NCBI RefSeq assembly: GCF_033807575.1 | Contig: NC_084704.1 | Location: 9,695,056 to 9,759,055 of the forward strand | DNA length: 64,000 nucleotides | Direction of reading: 5' to 3' | Origin: Cydia pomonella | Taxonomy: Eukaryota > Arthropoda > Insecta > Lepidoptera > Tortricidae | Shown: positions 1-10,663 of the stretch, piece by piece | Layout: each line of letters opens with the position of its first letter | Position numbering within the stretch: the stretch's first letter is position 1 | The notes under the pieces: generated by a model | The model's database searches: none | What the model saw: only the letters and a program-made list of their open reading frames with translations | Told to the model about the DNA's origin: nothing | Translations under genes and position numbers: made by a program

Positions 1-115
1 GTAGTAACACTATCTCAGGGCCAAATAGAATCTTGTCATGCTTTACACATGCGATTGCTATCTTATATTTCGCTTTCATACCAGGAGCCCTTCACTTTAA
101 TCCACTAACTTATAT

Positions 116-200
116 CTTATACCTTTAAACGAGCAATTCTTGTATATATATATTTATAGTACCTGGGCGACCGAGCTTTGCTCGGTTATAACTATTTATT
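116..200 (-). repeat. Fragment of dispersed moth repeat (R1 family)
   Basis: The stretch contains the family end motif (aacgagcaattcttgtatat) and then a short piece with the stem cgagctttgctcg. The same motifs recur at 450-625, 15245-15416 and 34213-34350. It looks like a deleted copy in which the end motif is joined directly to the other end of the element. No coding capacity is seen. Confidence 0.5.
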
Positions 201-319
201 GTAATATGGTGGTGTATATGTGATAATCTTAATTACATTTTTTTACTACATTAAACTTGTCTAAATCAATAAAAAATTATAAATTATATATAAACTTGAA
301 CATATAAAAAAAAAAGTTA

Positions 320-398
320 GTCACCGGGCGAGATTCGAACCCGTAACACTCGTTTCTAGCCGTCCGCGTCTTAACCCGCTGGACCAGACGGACAGTGG
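320..398 (-). pseudogene. tRNA-like Pol III promoter segment (left arm)
   Basis: Read on the - strand, it has an A-box-like stretch (tggtccagcggg) and a B-box core (ggttcgaatc), with a D-stem-like gtc/gac pairing and a weak T-arm. The acceptor ends do not pair well. It is therefore tRNA-derived rather than a working tRNA gene. On its own strand it runs into a T-run outside the element, which could act as a Pol III terminator. Confidence 0.5.
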
Positions 399-803
399 CC
401 GGTAACACGAAATTAGCGACCATATTCTGCGTCGAAAGAAAAACGCATGAAAACTCGAAAACACGCGTTTTCCCAAACATAAGACTAATCTAGATCGATT
501 GTATACCCCAAAAAACCCCCATATACCAAATTTCAGCGAAATCGTTAGAGCTGTTTCCGAGATCACAGAAATATATATACATATATATATATACAAGAAT
601 TGCTCGTTTAAAGGTATAAGATATATATTTCTGTGATCTCGGAAACGGCTCTAACCATTTCGCTGAAATTTGGTATATGGGTGTTTTGGGGGTATACATC
701 AATCTATCTAGATTAGTGTTATGTTTGGGAAAACGCGTGTTTTCGAGTTTTCATGCGTTTTTTTTTTCGACGCAGAATATGGTCGCTAATTTCGTGTTGC
801 CCG

Positions 804-880
804 CCACTGTCCGTCTGGTCCAGCAGGTTAAAACGCGGACTGCTAAACGAGTGTTACGGGTTCGAATCTCGCCCGGTGAC
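804..880 (+). pseudogene. tRNA-like Pol III promoter segment (right arm)
   Basis: This is the mirror of the left-arm segment. It shows a tggtccagcagg A-box-like stretch, a ggttcgaatc B-box, and ends gcccggtgacca just before a run of Ts at about 890-900. The acceptor stem does not pair, so it is a tRNA-derived head and not a tRNA gene. Confidence 0.5.
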
Positions 881-920
881 CAACTTTTGTTTTTTTTTTT
901 ATATGTTCAAGTTTATATAT

Positions 921-2455
921 ATACATATATTACTACTTACTTGTACTTCTAATCAGACAATATTTGTTACGTATGAGAATCCAATCATGCCTTCATCTCT
1001 CTTATGAGGCATTTAGCGGCAGAGGGGCTACTTGCCGTAGTGCTAGTGCAAAAAATATACTTTCTTTTGCTTTAATGGTTTTATGTATCGTATAAAGGTA
1101 CGTAACCCCCTCCCCCCCCCCGCCTTATGTGTGGTCCGAAACGCATTTGACAATCCTTTATTTGATGCACTAAGTAGCTCAGACAAGGAGACAGATTCCA
1201 ATTTATGTAAATTTATCCTCATGTGCAATCATTCCTTCGTGCATTTCGTTAATACATATATAGGTGCTAGCGAGAGTTGCTGCTAATAAAATATCATATC
1301 AATAACAGATTTTCAGTTGGAATGCCGCTCAAAGTACATGTACCAGCACACAGTCCAATACCAAACATCACAGCATCTATTTCTCAGAAACCTCCTTGCT
1401 ATCTAATATTCACTCATGCAAATTGAAAGGGCTCGCTCTTACGGAAAATAATACGGTTTGGCTTTCAGTCATATTAACCGAGATGAGACTACTAAGGTTT
1501 TTAAAAGTTTGCAAGCACTGCTCGCTTATCAAGTGTAATTACTCTACAGCGTGGCAGTATTTTTGTTCGCTCCAGAGTTCAGAGTGTCATTAGCGATTCG
1601 ACGCGAGGGCGCCGCATTGCAGGTCGCAGGCCAATGCGCCGATGACCTAAAACTGCGGCCGGATTCTGGTTAACCCTAGATTTAAATTGGGACATATTTT
1701 CTCATTGATGAGAATTAATTGATAGGTTTGGTACCTACTATAAGTGTATAACTGACGCGCCTGAATACTAAGAAGACCACTGTTGACCACTGCAAGTGCG
1801 GCGCAATGGCGCCGGTTGATTGAACATTTTACATTACACAATATTATATAATTTCTTCTTCTACTGTCCTTTCCTTTAGAAACAGAATTATCACCAACGT
1901 TTGTGTAAGTTTAAAATTGTCACAAACGAATCAGAGATGTACTCTTACTCCCATAGAGCATGCACTCTTAAATTTTTGGGTACATCGTACGAACGAATAA
2001 GTATATTTCCCTTCTAATTTCAAAATAACTTAAAAGAGATGCCTAGGAGTTCCACGAGTTCGTACTCATTAGATGTTACCTATGTATATCTAAAATGGTT
2101 GAATATTCTCCATATCTACGGAACCATGGGGAAGTTTTTAAGGAAGAATGTGTCGTATTTTTTATGAATTTTAACATTAAACCTTCCTATTTTTATGATT
2201 TGCAAATGGTAGGAAGAACTCTTAAGTAAAATTTGGATATGTTAATTTGTTACCATAATGTGAACTTAAATATTTATACATTTTGAACATCAACATTTTC
2301 CATTGTTAACTGATCTGATGTTATAATGTGAGTCGAGTAGAAGTTTATTTGTCGTAAAGACTCTAAGGGTCAGTTGCACTAACCGCAATCCACGGACTGA
2401 TTAACTTCACTTGACTCACTTAGCAGTGAACTATGAAATTTCTCATATAAGCAAA
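921..2455. other. Intergenic, nothing recognised
   Basis: No convincing gene is visible. There is a C-run at about 1112-1123. A weak inverted similarity lies between gcgccgcattgcaggtc near 1610 and a gcggcgcaatggcgcc stretch near 1800. The reading frames of 60-67 codons have no recognisable domain and no splice context. Confidence 0.5.
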
Positions 2456-2625
2456 GTTAGCGAGGTGCAATTATTCCACCGATTTTTGGTTCATAATACT
2501 AAATATTAAACATGCGTGCTTTTTCAGTATATTATAACACTTGTGCCTTTTCATTATATTATCCGACTGAGTTAAGAAGGTAACTGATTGCTAATAAAGT
2601 GTATGGAAACGGAACCTTCTTAAAT
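2456..2625 (+). repeat. Inverted repeat block A (left copy)
   Basis: The block runs from the word attccaccgattttt to ggaaacggaaccttctta. Its reverse complement is found with scattered mismatches at 7253-7440. Shared landmarks include the words ccgactgagttaagaaggta and gcgtgctttttc. No ORF is present. It is probably a terminal part of a transposable element. Confidence 0.65.
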
Positions 2626-2636
2626 TGCTCTGATGG

Positions 2637-2702
2637 GGCCTGCCGCCTGCCGAGGCCCGCCGCCGTCGGCCGCCAGCGGCGGAGCGAGGGGCGGCAGGCA
2701 GT
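2637..2702. other. Short GC-rich block
   Basis: About 65 bases are almost entirely G+C, with repeated gccgcc and ggcggc words that can pair with each other. The surroundings are AT-rich. No reading frame or splice site suggests an exon. It lies between inverted-repeat blocks A and B, so it may be internal repeat sequence. Confidence 0.35.
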
Positions 2703-2779
2703 ATGACAGATACAAGACTGCATACTAACTGATTTAACAATTAAAATTTGATCATTATGAAAGTTTCTTCTTTTTCCTC

Positions 2780-2925
2780 ACAAGTGTGTTGAAAAACGAA
2801 GTCAAAAACGCGTGTGCATTGGTCATCACACACGTCGGCTTTCTTATTGCGCGCTCGCTTGCAGCTCGCGCGCACAATATCGCCTAGTCTGTAGTGACCA
2901 ACTTAGCACACTTGTATCACAGTGT
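2780..2925 (+). mobile_element. Inverted repeat block B, MITE-like (left copy)
   Basis: It has internal terminal inverted repeats related to ttggtcattacacac, enclosing a cttattgcgcgctcgcttgc core. A reverse-complement copy lies at 6108-6262. It is short, non-coding and foldable, as expected of a MITE. Confidence 0.6.
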
Positions 2926-3990
2926 ACTAAAGAACCATTATTATCTTTTTCTACTTATCGACTGTAATGGTTGAATTAAGATTTCGTATGCCAAACTATA
3001 ATTGCGTACTTTTCATGTATGGGTACTCAACTATAAGATTCATTTAGATACGCCGTAGTCAACTGTAAAAAAAATACCAATCACGTGCCGCCGCGGTCCA
3101 ATAGAAAAGGCTAAACAGGCGCGGGGCGCGGGGCGTGGGGTTCGGGGCAGGGGTCAGGAGTTGCGTTTATGTCTACATTTTTGTCTACTGAGATACTTAC
3201 CAATTTTCATTAATTATTTAGGTTTTATAGTAACAAAAGATTTTTTTTAGATGACTCGTTGAAAAAGTATTGTATACAATAGTAATACAATCAAGGTTTT
3301 TAATCTCGTACCTTACTTAGACAACTCAGCAAGCTTCGTTGCCTTACTACGGTCACAGTATTACAACTGTGCTACGGTCCTCGACTGAAAAGCTCTCTAT
3401 TATAGGTATCACGATTGTATACAAACGTAAAATTAACTTCTCGTTTCTCATGCTCTAAAAATGGGTAGTTGTTTTAAAGAGTGTGCAGAAAATGATACGT
3501 TTGTGCACTAGAGCATTTTGCCTTCCCAGTTCTTTTAATTTATATTACGATAAGCAATTAAAATTTGATAGGTAAATGGATTCGTTGTACTATTTCCATT
3601 CTAATATTTAACTTTCCATTCCATAAATCACGAAATACTTTAAAAAATTATACTTAGTCATCAGTTTTTAAATACGTACATACATATGTCTCTTGATAGA
3701 TAACTGGCAACGATTATCTGAATTCAGAACTATCGCCCTGCTGAAGGAATAAAGATCTGCAGGCGATTTCATTCGAAAAATGGCAAGCATCTGAGTTAGT
3801 CGATATTGCTGTAATTCGTTGTTGAAGAAAAAAATATGATATATATAAAATAAGAAATCTACTTCGAGCGTTTACATTCCCCACCTCAGATAGACCGTAT
3901 ATCTTTTACATTTACTTTTCTCGTATTTCAAATGAATAGTTGGCTGGTTGGCTTGATTACTATTACCTAACTACCTCGATAGAGATTAGT
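2926..3990. other. Non-coding stretch between inverted blocks
   Basis: No gene is recognised. There is one G-rich patch (gcggggcgcggggcgtgggg, about 3120-3140). The remainder is AT-rich unique-looking sequence. Confidence 0.45.
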
Positions 3991-3997
3991 GCCGTAG

Positions 3998-4290
3998 ATG
4001 CCTTGGTCAACAATCTACTATATATCAAAGTTTAATAGTTATCAAGTTAACCGAGGCACTTGCATTGATAAAATTTCGGCCAAATTATCAAGATTTGCGT
4101 ATGCGCTCAAGCAAATATTATTAAACACCAATTTAAAAACTGCAGTATCTGCGTATAATGCTTTTGCCCACTCATGGCTCCAATATGGCAAAATTTTATG
4201 GGGAAATAGTGTAAACATTAATGACCTATTTTTACTACAATAACCGGCCAAGAGCATGTCGGGCCATGCTCAGAGTAGGGTTCCGTAGTT
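3998..4290 (+). pseudogene. LINE reverse transcriptase fragment
   Basis: The frame from 3998 reads through residues such as KLSRFAYALKQILLNTN and LQYGKILWGNS and stops at 4241. This pattern (a Lys-Leu helix, an AY.AFAHS stretch, a YG.ILWGNS block) is typical of the region downstream of the RT palm in Jockey/CR1-like LINEs. It is cut at both ends, has no polyA tail and is followed by another common moth repeat (a gggttccgtag stretch). It is dead. The exact clade is uncertain. Confidence 0.6.
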
Positions 4291-4594
4291 ATTCTTCCGT
4301 CGCAATAAGCTAAACTGGAGCTTAAAGTGTGGTAGATTGTTAACCAAGGGATGAACTGTGGGTGTACGTCTTTTTACTATGAAGGGGAAACTTTTTGCGA
4401 TAACTCAAAAACAGCTAAACTGATCATATCCGCTGTAGTTTTCATTTAATGTCTTTCTTATTATGATTTTATTTTAAAAAGTAAAAAATGTGAAAAAAAT
4501 GGGATCAATTGCTTTAATGACTAATCACGTCACTTTTGTAAAAAAAAAATTGACGACATCGTGGGCGAACTAACTTTATAGAAAAGTGTGATAT

Positions 4595-4830
4595 ATTGCG
4601 ACGACCGGTCTACCCTAGTGGGTATATAGAATCCATGCCTATGAAGGCGATTGTCCCGGGTTTGAATCCCGGTAAAGGCATTTATTTATGTGAAGAACAC
4701 AGATATTTGTTCCTGAGTCATGGATGTTTTCTATGTGCCCACACCACAAGCCTTCTTAAGCTTACTGTGCAACTGAGCCAATCTGTTTAAGAATGTCCTA
4801 TAATATTTATTTAATTTGTGTAATAATGTC
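4595..4830 (+). mobile_element. tRNA-derived SINE
   Basis: The tRNA-like head begins gcgacgaccggtctaccc and contains an A-box-like ccctagtggg and a B-box gggtttgaatcccgg. It is followed by the common lepidopteran body (agatatttgttcctgagtca) and a tail of gtcctataatatttatt repeats. The internal reading frame is fortuitous. Confidence 0.8.
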
Positions 4831-4849
4831 CTATAATATTTATTATTTT

Positions 4850-5030
4850 ATTATTATTATTTATTTGTTCCTGAGTCATGGGTGATTTCTGTGTATATAC
4901 TCGTAAGTATGTATTTATCTATGTATATCGTCGCCTAGTGCTCATAGTACAAGCATTGCGTAGCTTGGGGCCAGGTCGATCTGTGTGGAATTGACCCAAA
5001 TATTTAATTATTATTTTATATCACTATATG
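4850..5030 (+). mobile_element. Second, headless SINE in tandem
   Basis: It starts within the body (tatttgttcctgagtcatgg) directly after the AT-rich tail of the preceding SINE. It continues with a different 3' body (cgtcgcctagtgctcatagt, then aattgacccaaatatttaat). The tRNA head is missing. It is either a 5'-truncated insertion into the first SINE's tail or a dimer made by template switching. The same 3' body occurs at 25200-25375 and 60820-61015. Confidence 0.65.
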
Positions 5031-6107
5031 AGCTGTAAAAGTTCCAGATGTGAAGTACACTGATGTGAAGGATACTTTAGAATAAATCGATGAGAAAAAT
5101 GGACATAGAGTCGGACCAAGCTAACTCTGCATGGCAAATATGACGTTAGTAATGACCTCGCTTTGTTCTATTCAGGTCTGTGCAAAGATAGTTTAGACGG
5201 AATCTATCTACGTATTTATATGGTATTATTTTACGACTTTTACTTTGACGACTCGAAAATTATTGACATGTGATAATATTAACTATATGTCACCCGCTAT
5301 AAAATGCAATGTCGAACAGATGCTTAGCAGCAACGATAGCGTCTTGTCCACACAATGTCGGCAGACAATGAGGCAGAGCTCCTTCAACGTAAGGCCCCAC
5401 TCCATCCAATCACGGCGCCGAAGCCTCCACGTCAACACATTGAAGTACGAGTACAATATTGTTCTTAGTACACCGAAACACAAACGCGTGTTCTATATTT
5501 TCGTTTAATTATTTTCATTTATCAGTAATATGTGCACGTCTTAGGTTCATAATATATCGTGGGTATGCTTGTACACTTTTTAAATCCTCCCAATACTTGC
5601 TATTCTATGATTATATATATTTATTCTACGTAACAGGAGAGGAAATCCCTTATCGAGTGGAGGCGCAAGATCTACATTAATTGTGCTGATCACTGAATAT
5701 GCACAGACGTGCCGATATATATGACTATCTGCCTATCGTAAGAGCCTTAGATCATTTTCATACTAGTGAACTCAAATTAACTTGGGTATGCAATCGGCGA
5801 AAACTCCCAAAATCCGGATTTTATTCCTAATTTAATAGATTGCTCATTCTCAATACATCATCAGTTAATTACCAATTTACCACCGGCAAGGATATTTAGA
5901 CCTCCGCAGGTCAAAATTAATTATAAAATAGATGGGTAATTAATATTGCATTCTCCAACATAATTTTATTTTCAAGCCTTACGAGTATTACAATGAAGTG
6001 TAATACTCGTAAGGTATTAAGGGTAATACATTGTTACATTAACAACATAAAGCTTAGTTCATATAGAATTGGCACATAATTATCAATGTTTAAATAGTAC
6101 ATTATGA
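5031..6107. other. Intergenic, nothing firmly recognised
   Basis: There is a modestly GC-rich patch at about 5300-5450 with overlapping open frames on both strands but no recognisable domain. A short inverted duplication of cttacgagtattac lies around 5980-6014. Confidence 0.4.
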
Positions 6108-6262
6108 TACAAGTATGTTAATTTGGTCATTACACACGAGGCGATATTTTGCGCGCGAGCTGTAAGCGAGCGTGCAATAAGAAAGCCGATGTGTGTAATG
6201 ACCAATGCACACGCGTTTCATACGACCTTTTTCAACACTCTTGCGAGGAAAAAACAAAACTT
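6108..6262 (-). mobile_element. Inverted repeat block B, MITE-like (right copy)
   Basis: Near reverse complement of 2780-2925. It keeps the terminal words ggtcattacacacgaggcg and gtgtgtaatgaccaatgcac and the gcgcgcgagc / gcgagcgtgc core. Non-coding. Confidence 0.6.
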
Positions 6263-6316
6263 ATAAATTCGATTTTTACTTGTCAAAACAGTAAAAGTAC
6301 AATTTTCAAAATGGTA

Positions 6317-6640
6317 GTTCATATCATATCATATCATATCATTTATTCCATTGAATCATGTTCATTTGTACATTTTGGTCTTAAATATAGTCAGGTAGGT
6401 ACATGATACCCTGCTAGGGTGTACAATTTAGGACTAAAAATTGTAATTTACATTAATTTCTAGAAATAAATAATTAAATGTCAAAGCAAGTATATAAGTA
6501 TTACAATATAAATAATTCATGCAGAAGCATATTTACAAAATCATTGTTAATCATCAGTCATACGAAAATAAAAAAATATCAATAATTAATCAATAATATC
6601 ATAAAATTCATAAACAATCATTTTCACACTCCAGACTATT
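6317..6640 (-). mobile_element. LINE 3' tail with (ATCAT)n microsatellite
   Basis: A run of atcat units at 6317-6342 is followed by tttattccattgaatcatg and about 300 bases of AT-rich sequence. Read on the - strand this matches the 3' untranslated end of CR1-like LINEs, which finish in a short microsatellite instead of polyA. No coding part remains. Confidence 0.4.
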
Positions 6641-7252
6641 ATCATCAAAAATTTCATCCATTGAATAATCACAGTTTTAACATCGAATAATTGCACCAAA
6701 TTGTGCTGGGCTTGTAGGCACTTATTCGCCAGTTCATTGAAGTAAGCTACCAACACGTTTTCCAAGAAAGACTGGGTGTTTTAGCTGATTTTTCATTGAA
6801 TAAAAGTTTCATATGCCGCCGATTAATTTTCACCCGATTTTGATGGTAAAAGGCCAGCGTTCTCGGCTCTTGTCTATATTAGTATTACTGGCAGCGTCAA
6901 TTTCATATGTTCTACATTTTCAATGCTTGAAAATGACATTTTCGTCAATATACAAACTAAAAACATTCCAATTTTATGACAAATACGAAAAATGGCTGGC
7001 GCGTTCTTTCTTTTAAGCACGATTCCAATGCGCGCGCAAGGCAAAGGCGCGAACGAAATCGACAAACAGCCAATTAAAAAAATGTTAAAAAGCTAATATT
7101 TAAGTATTTCTATTCAACGGATGGAATTCATATGGATAAAATGTTATGTTTATTCATTAATGTAATTTACGAGATAATTTAATCTATAAATTATGTTTGG
7201 TGTGATAAAACCTCTTTGAACTAACATTTGAAACCTAATAGTTGGTTTAAAA

Positions 7253-7440
7253 AAATGTATTACTCGACCAAATTAAGAATGCTCCGTTTCCATACATATT
7301 ATTAGGAATCAGTTACCTTCTTAACTCAGTCGGATAGTACAATGAAAAAGCACGAGTGTTATAATATACCGAAAAAGCACGCGTGTTTAATATCTAGGAT
7401 TATGAGCCCAAAATCGGTGGAATAGTAACGTCGTTTTGAG
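7253..7440 (-). repeat. Inverted repeat block A (right copy)
   Basis: Imperfect reverse complement of 2456-2625, with shared words taccttcttaactcagtcgg and aaaaagcacgcgtgtttaat. With block B it forms nested inverted arms in the order A-B ... B'-A'. Confidence 0.65.
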
Positions 7441-7557
7441 CAAGTGTGTTGAAAAAATAATAATTCCATGGCAGGAAAAAAAATTACAGTTACAGTTAAA
7501 TCACCAACCTTCAAAGTATTCATGGTGAAAATATTATTTTTCTAGCTTTATGTATTT

Positions 7558-7832
7558 TACAAGACCGCCAGGCTTAAGTGGGACTGGGCTGGACATGTCT
7601 GCCGGATGAATGATGACAGATGGGCTAGAATAGCCACTAGCTGGCATCCCCGGTGTAGTCGTGGCAGAGGTAGACCGAGAAAGAGATGGCGGGACGACTT
7701 GGATGCGTTTCAGCAGGACTGGCGGGACCTTGCTCAGCACAGGGAGGATTGGAAAGCTAGAGGGGAGGCCTTTGCCCAGCAGTGGGACACACAAATAGGC
7801 TAATAAAAAAAAAAAAAAAAAAAAAAAAAAAA
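7558..7832 (+). pseudogene. LINE ORF C-terminus plus polyA tail
   Basis: From 7561 the frame reads KTARLKWDWAGHVCRM and continues in frame through RGRGRPRKRWRDDLDAF to FAQQWDTQIG and a stop at 7801-7803. A run of about 28 As follows at once. The WAGHVxRM and GRPxxRWRDDLDAF signatures and a terminal FAQQWD are typical of the C-terminus of RTE-like endonuclease-reverse transcriptases in moths. It is an extreme 5' truncation, so it is a dead-on-arrival insertion. Strand and boundary are supported by the polyA run. Confidence 0.8.
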
Positions 7833-7864
7833 TGTATTTTAAAGTTTTCGACCATGAAAATTGA

Positions 7865-8850
7865 GAAAAGGGGATCGTGCACAAATACTTCGAAGTTTTT
7901 TATCGATCCCGGACGAAGACAGCTAAGTCGCTTAAGATGCTAAAACCTAGTATTTGTAGGGTCATAAAACGTTACAAAGAGACTCTATCAGCTGACAGGA
8001 AAATACAAACTAATCGGAGGTCTGGGACAAATAACAAGATTTTGGAAATAAGTCCCAGGGGCACTCAAACAAAATTCAGGACGGTCTAATTACGATTTAT
8101 CCCAAAATTCTAAGAAACTTCTAGAAGATAAAGATGATTCAACTCAGAGGTGGCTTTAAGAGCTATCGAGCAATAAAACAGTCAAATCTGAATGTTAACC
8201 AGATCCGACAAGCTAAAATACTAGCTCGACTATTGTACGACCCAGTATTGACAAAATTCGAAGGTTGCTTGTTGGTGGACGACCAGACGTATGTAAAACT
8301 CGATTTTAATCAACTACTTGGTTTGAAGTTTTATATGGCCAATAATAGAGATAATGTACCCGAAAAATATAAGTTCGTGAAACTTGACAAGTTCGCAAAA
8401 AAACATATGATATAGCAAGGAATTTATAATTGTGGCTGTAAGACGAAAAGTTGTATACCAACTATGGTATGTAACTATGGTATGGTATATGGTATTGACT
8501 ACAACAATGAAGTCGGACCTTTATATTAAAGAGTGCTTAGAGAAAGTGAGTATTGCCATTTATTAGAAGCCACGGTCCTGTGAAATGTTGGCCAGATTTA
8601 GCCAGCTACTCAAAAAATGTTTTGGCATGGTATGCTAATAATCAGGCCAATTACTTACCCCGCGACATGAATCCTCCGAATTGTCCCCAATTTATCGAAA
8701 ACTACTGAGCAATCATGAAAAAAGAAAATTAAACAAGACTAGTGAAATATTGTCCAGGGTATCAATTCATTGCGATCTACAAGAAATCAACACGCCAAAA
8801 ATATCGACAAGTGTTGTGCAAAAGATGAGGGGGGTCCAATATGAAACCAG
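7865..8850 (+). pseudogene. Decayed Tc1/mariner-superfamily transposase
   Basis: Several frames, broken by stops and frameshifts, resemble one transposase. An N-terminal helix-turn-helix-like part spans 7877-8089. A first-aspartate block LLVDDQTYVKLDF at about 8268-8310 is followed by EKYKFVKLDKFAKKHM. A second-aspartate block (CWPDLA) lies near 8590, and a third block around NPPNCPQFIENY near 8665-8705. At least two frame changes and several stops make it non-functional. No clear terminal inverted repeats were found. It starts about 30 bases after a LINE polyA tail. Confidence 0.65.
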
Positions 8851-10399
8851 TTCGTAATTATTTACAGAACAGAGATTTTTATTAATTTATACATATTTGA
8901 AAGCTAAATACATTACTATTTAAAATTCACCATTCATAACTTTCTTATTTTATTTACTTAAAAAAAAAACAATCTTCTAGTGCGTACCAGTTCTATATGA
9001 ACTAAGCTTTAAGATAAAAGTATTCGTATGCTTATACCGATAACGATTAAAATGTTCACCTCATTAAGTTCGCTTCTGGTCCATTAATTTAGATGAAAAG
9101 ATAATGAGCTAGGGAAAGGGGAATTTGAGACGGTAATCTCATTGAATTGCTTAATCTCAATGTGCGTGTTGGATAGATAATATATACACCTAAAGTAGAA
9201 TCCGCTTATAATGGCATCAAACGGAAGTGACAAACATGTCATACTAAGCCGATGTCGTACAAAGCTTAGTTGATCAACTTCCTATTTTAGTTACGTATAC
9301 AAATTCATTTGCGAGTGAATGAGTTTTATTAACTTAGTGTTTAATATCAACTGTCACTGAGAATCAAAACTTAAACTACCTACCAATGTGTCACACACGC
9401 ATCTAACTCTTCGCAAGGAAATATGTTAGGTACGGTCACGAAAACAAGCGATGATGTCGGTATAACCGTTCATAATTCATGAAAATAGGATTAATAGGTC
9501 ATCATAAGCGATATGTCATCTTATCCGACTTTATTACAAAGAGTTTTATATGAAAACCAAACTTCGCCCTGTAATTACGTCATAATAACCGGTAGGTCAA
9601 TAATAATAAACGGATTCCACCTTATACCAAACCACCCGGTATATTAAGAGGCCTTATTCCTACAGACGAGCGTATTTTGTAAAATGCTTCCTTTTTCATT
9701 CAAGATTACGACGTAACTATTAGTATTTATTCAAAAACTGATAACGTACTTAAATAATCGTTTCCTAAACTAGGGGCTCCAACAGTTCAAATTTTCATTT
9801 TCTCTTTTAAACCTCTTTTTTAATGAGGTTTTTTGGGAGTCTTTTCCAAATTTTGCAGTGAGATGTGGCGTTTCGGTTCTCAATTTTGCTATAAACAAGA
9901 ATCATTTGGTACATGAATGACTACAATTTGATTCAACATATCTCGTACGAGGGGCTGGAATGATTAACAATCGAAGATTCATTTGAAAAAACTGATAAAA
10001 TACCTTCCGAGTTTTCTTCATTTTTTTGGCGAAAACAGGGTTTTATTATATTTTATTTCCGCAAATTGTACGCATATTTTGCTTTAAAAATAATATTGTA
10101 GCAAACTGTAACTTTATGTTAACCTATAAAAAAAAAATCGTAACTATGGGACCTACATTGCCGTAAATTTATATTTTTTTTAAACACGTATAAATCACGC
10201 AGCAGCGACGCCCCGCTCTCAGTCCGCGCGGAGCGCGCTTAGAGGACGGACCTGTGCTCGATTGTCAGGCATTCGTTGCGATCGTAATCAGCTACGGAGT
10301 TCCGAGAAGTGCTATATACTGCGATTAGAAAATCTTAATAAAAGTTCATTTTTTACAGTATGCCTAACAGACTCGCTTATTGATGGATTTTCAGTGTTA
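8851..10399. other. Intergenic, nothing recognised
   Basis: AT-rich with no credible reading frame. A GC-richer patch at about 10200-10290 (ccgcgcggagcgcgcttag) is followed by an aataaa-containing stretch, possibly the end of an unidentified repeat. Confidence 0.45.
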
Positions 10400-10600
10400 C
10401 TTTTTTTTTAATACTAAGTCGGTGGCAAACAAGCATACGGCCCGCATATGTACGCCTGCAACTCCAGAGGAGTTACATGCGCGTTGCCGACCCTAACCCC
10501 CTCCCGCCCCTCGTTGAGCTCTGGCAACCTTACTCACCGGCAGGAACACAACACTATGAGTAAGGTCTAGTGTTATTTGGCTGCGATTTTCTGAAAAACG
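10400..10600 (-). mobile_element. SINE-like repeat (S family), copy 1
   Basis: Starts with a T-run on the + strand, which is an A tail on the - strand, then gtcggtggcaaacaagcata, cgcgttgccgaccctaaccc and ctcaccggcaggaacacaac. Other copies lie at 29860-30190 (same direction) and at 39394-39586 and 62490-62705 (opposite direction). Non-coding. It may be a SINE or the 3' end of a LINE. Confidence 0.65.
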
Positions 10601-10663
10601 CATTTTTACTTGAAATTACGTTAGGGTTTGCATTATTATTTTTGACCCGGATGAAGTCCAAGT

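Larger units (their letters stand above)
286..920. mobile_element. Palindromic repeat of two R1-family arms
   Basis: The left arm (286 to about 600) and right arm (about 612-920) are imperfect reverse complements. The outermost bases match (atataaacttgaacatat against atatgttcaagtttatat), as do the tRNA-like blocks and the inner block around ctctaacgatttcgctgaaa. The AT-rich centre near 600 carries the family end motif aagaattgctcgttta. Each arm ends outward in a tRNA-like segment followed by an A or T run. The short reading frames here overlap on both strands and lie inside the repeat, so none is called as a gene. Confidence 0.7.

Noticed and set aside
320..398. Functional tRNA gene on the - strand (and its mirror at 804-880)
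   Set aside because: The A and B boxes are present but the acceptor ends do not pair and the anticodon arm is irregular. It is embedded in a repeat.
5245..5508. 87-codon + strand frame over a GC-richer patch
   Set aside because: Open frames on both strands, no recognisable motif and no convincing splice sites. It could be an unrecognised repeat.
7534..7884. 116-codon - strand frame
   Set aside because: Antisense shadow of a LINE C-terminus; it includes a poly-Phe stretch translated from the polyA tail.
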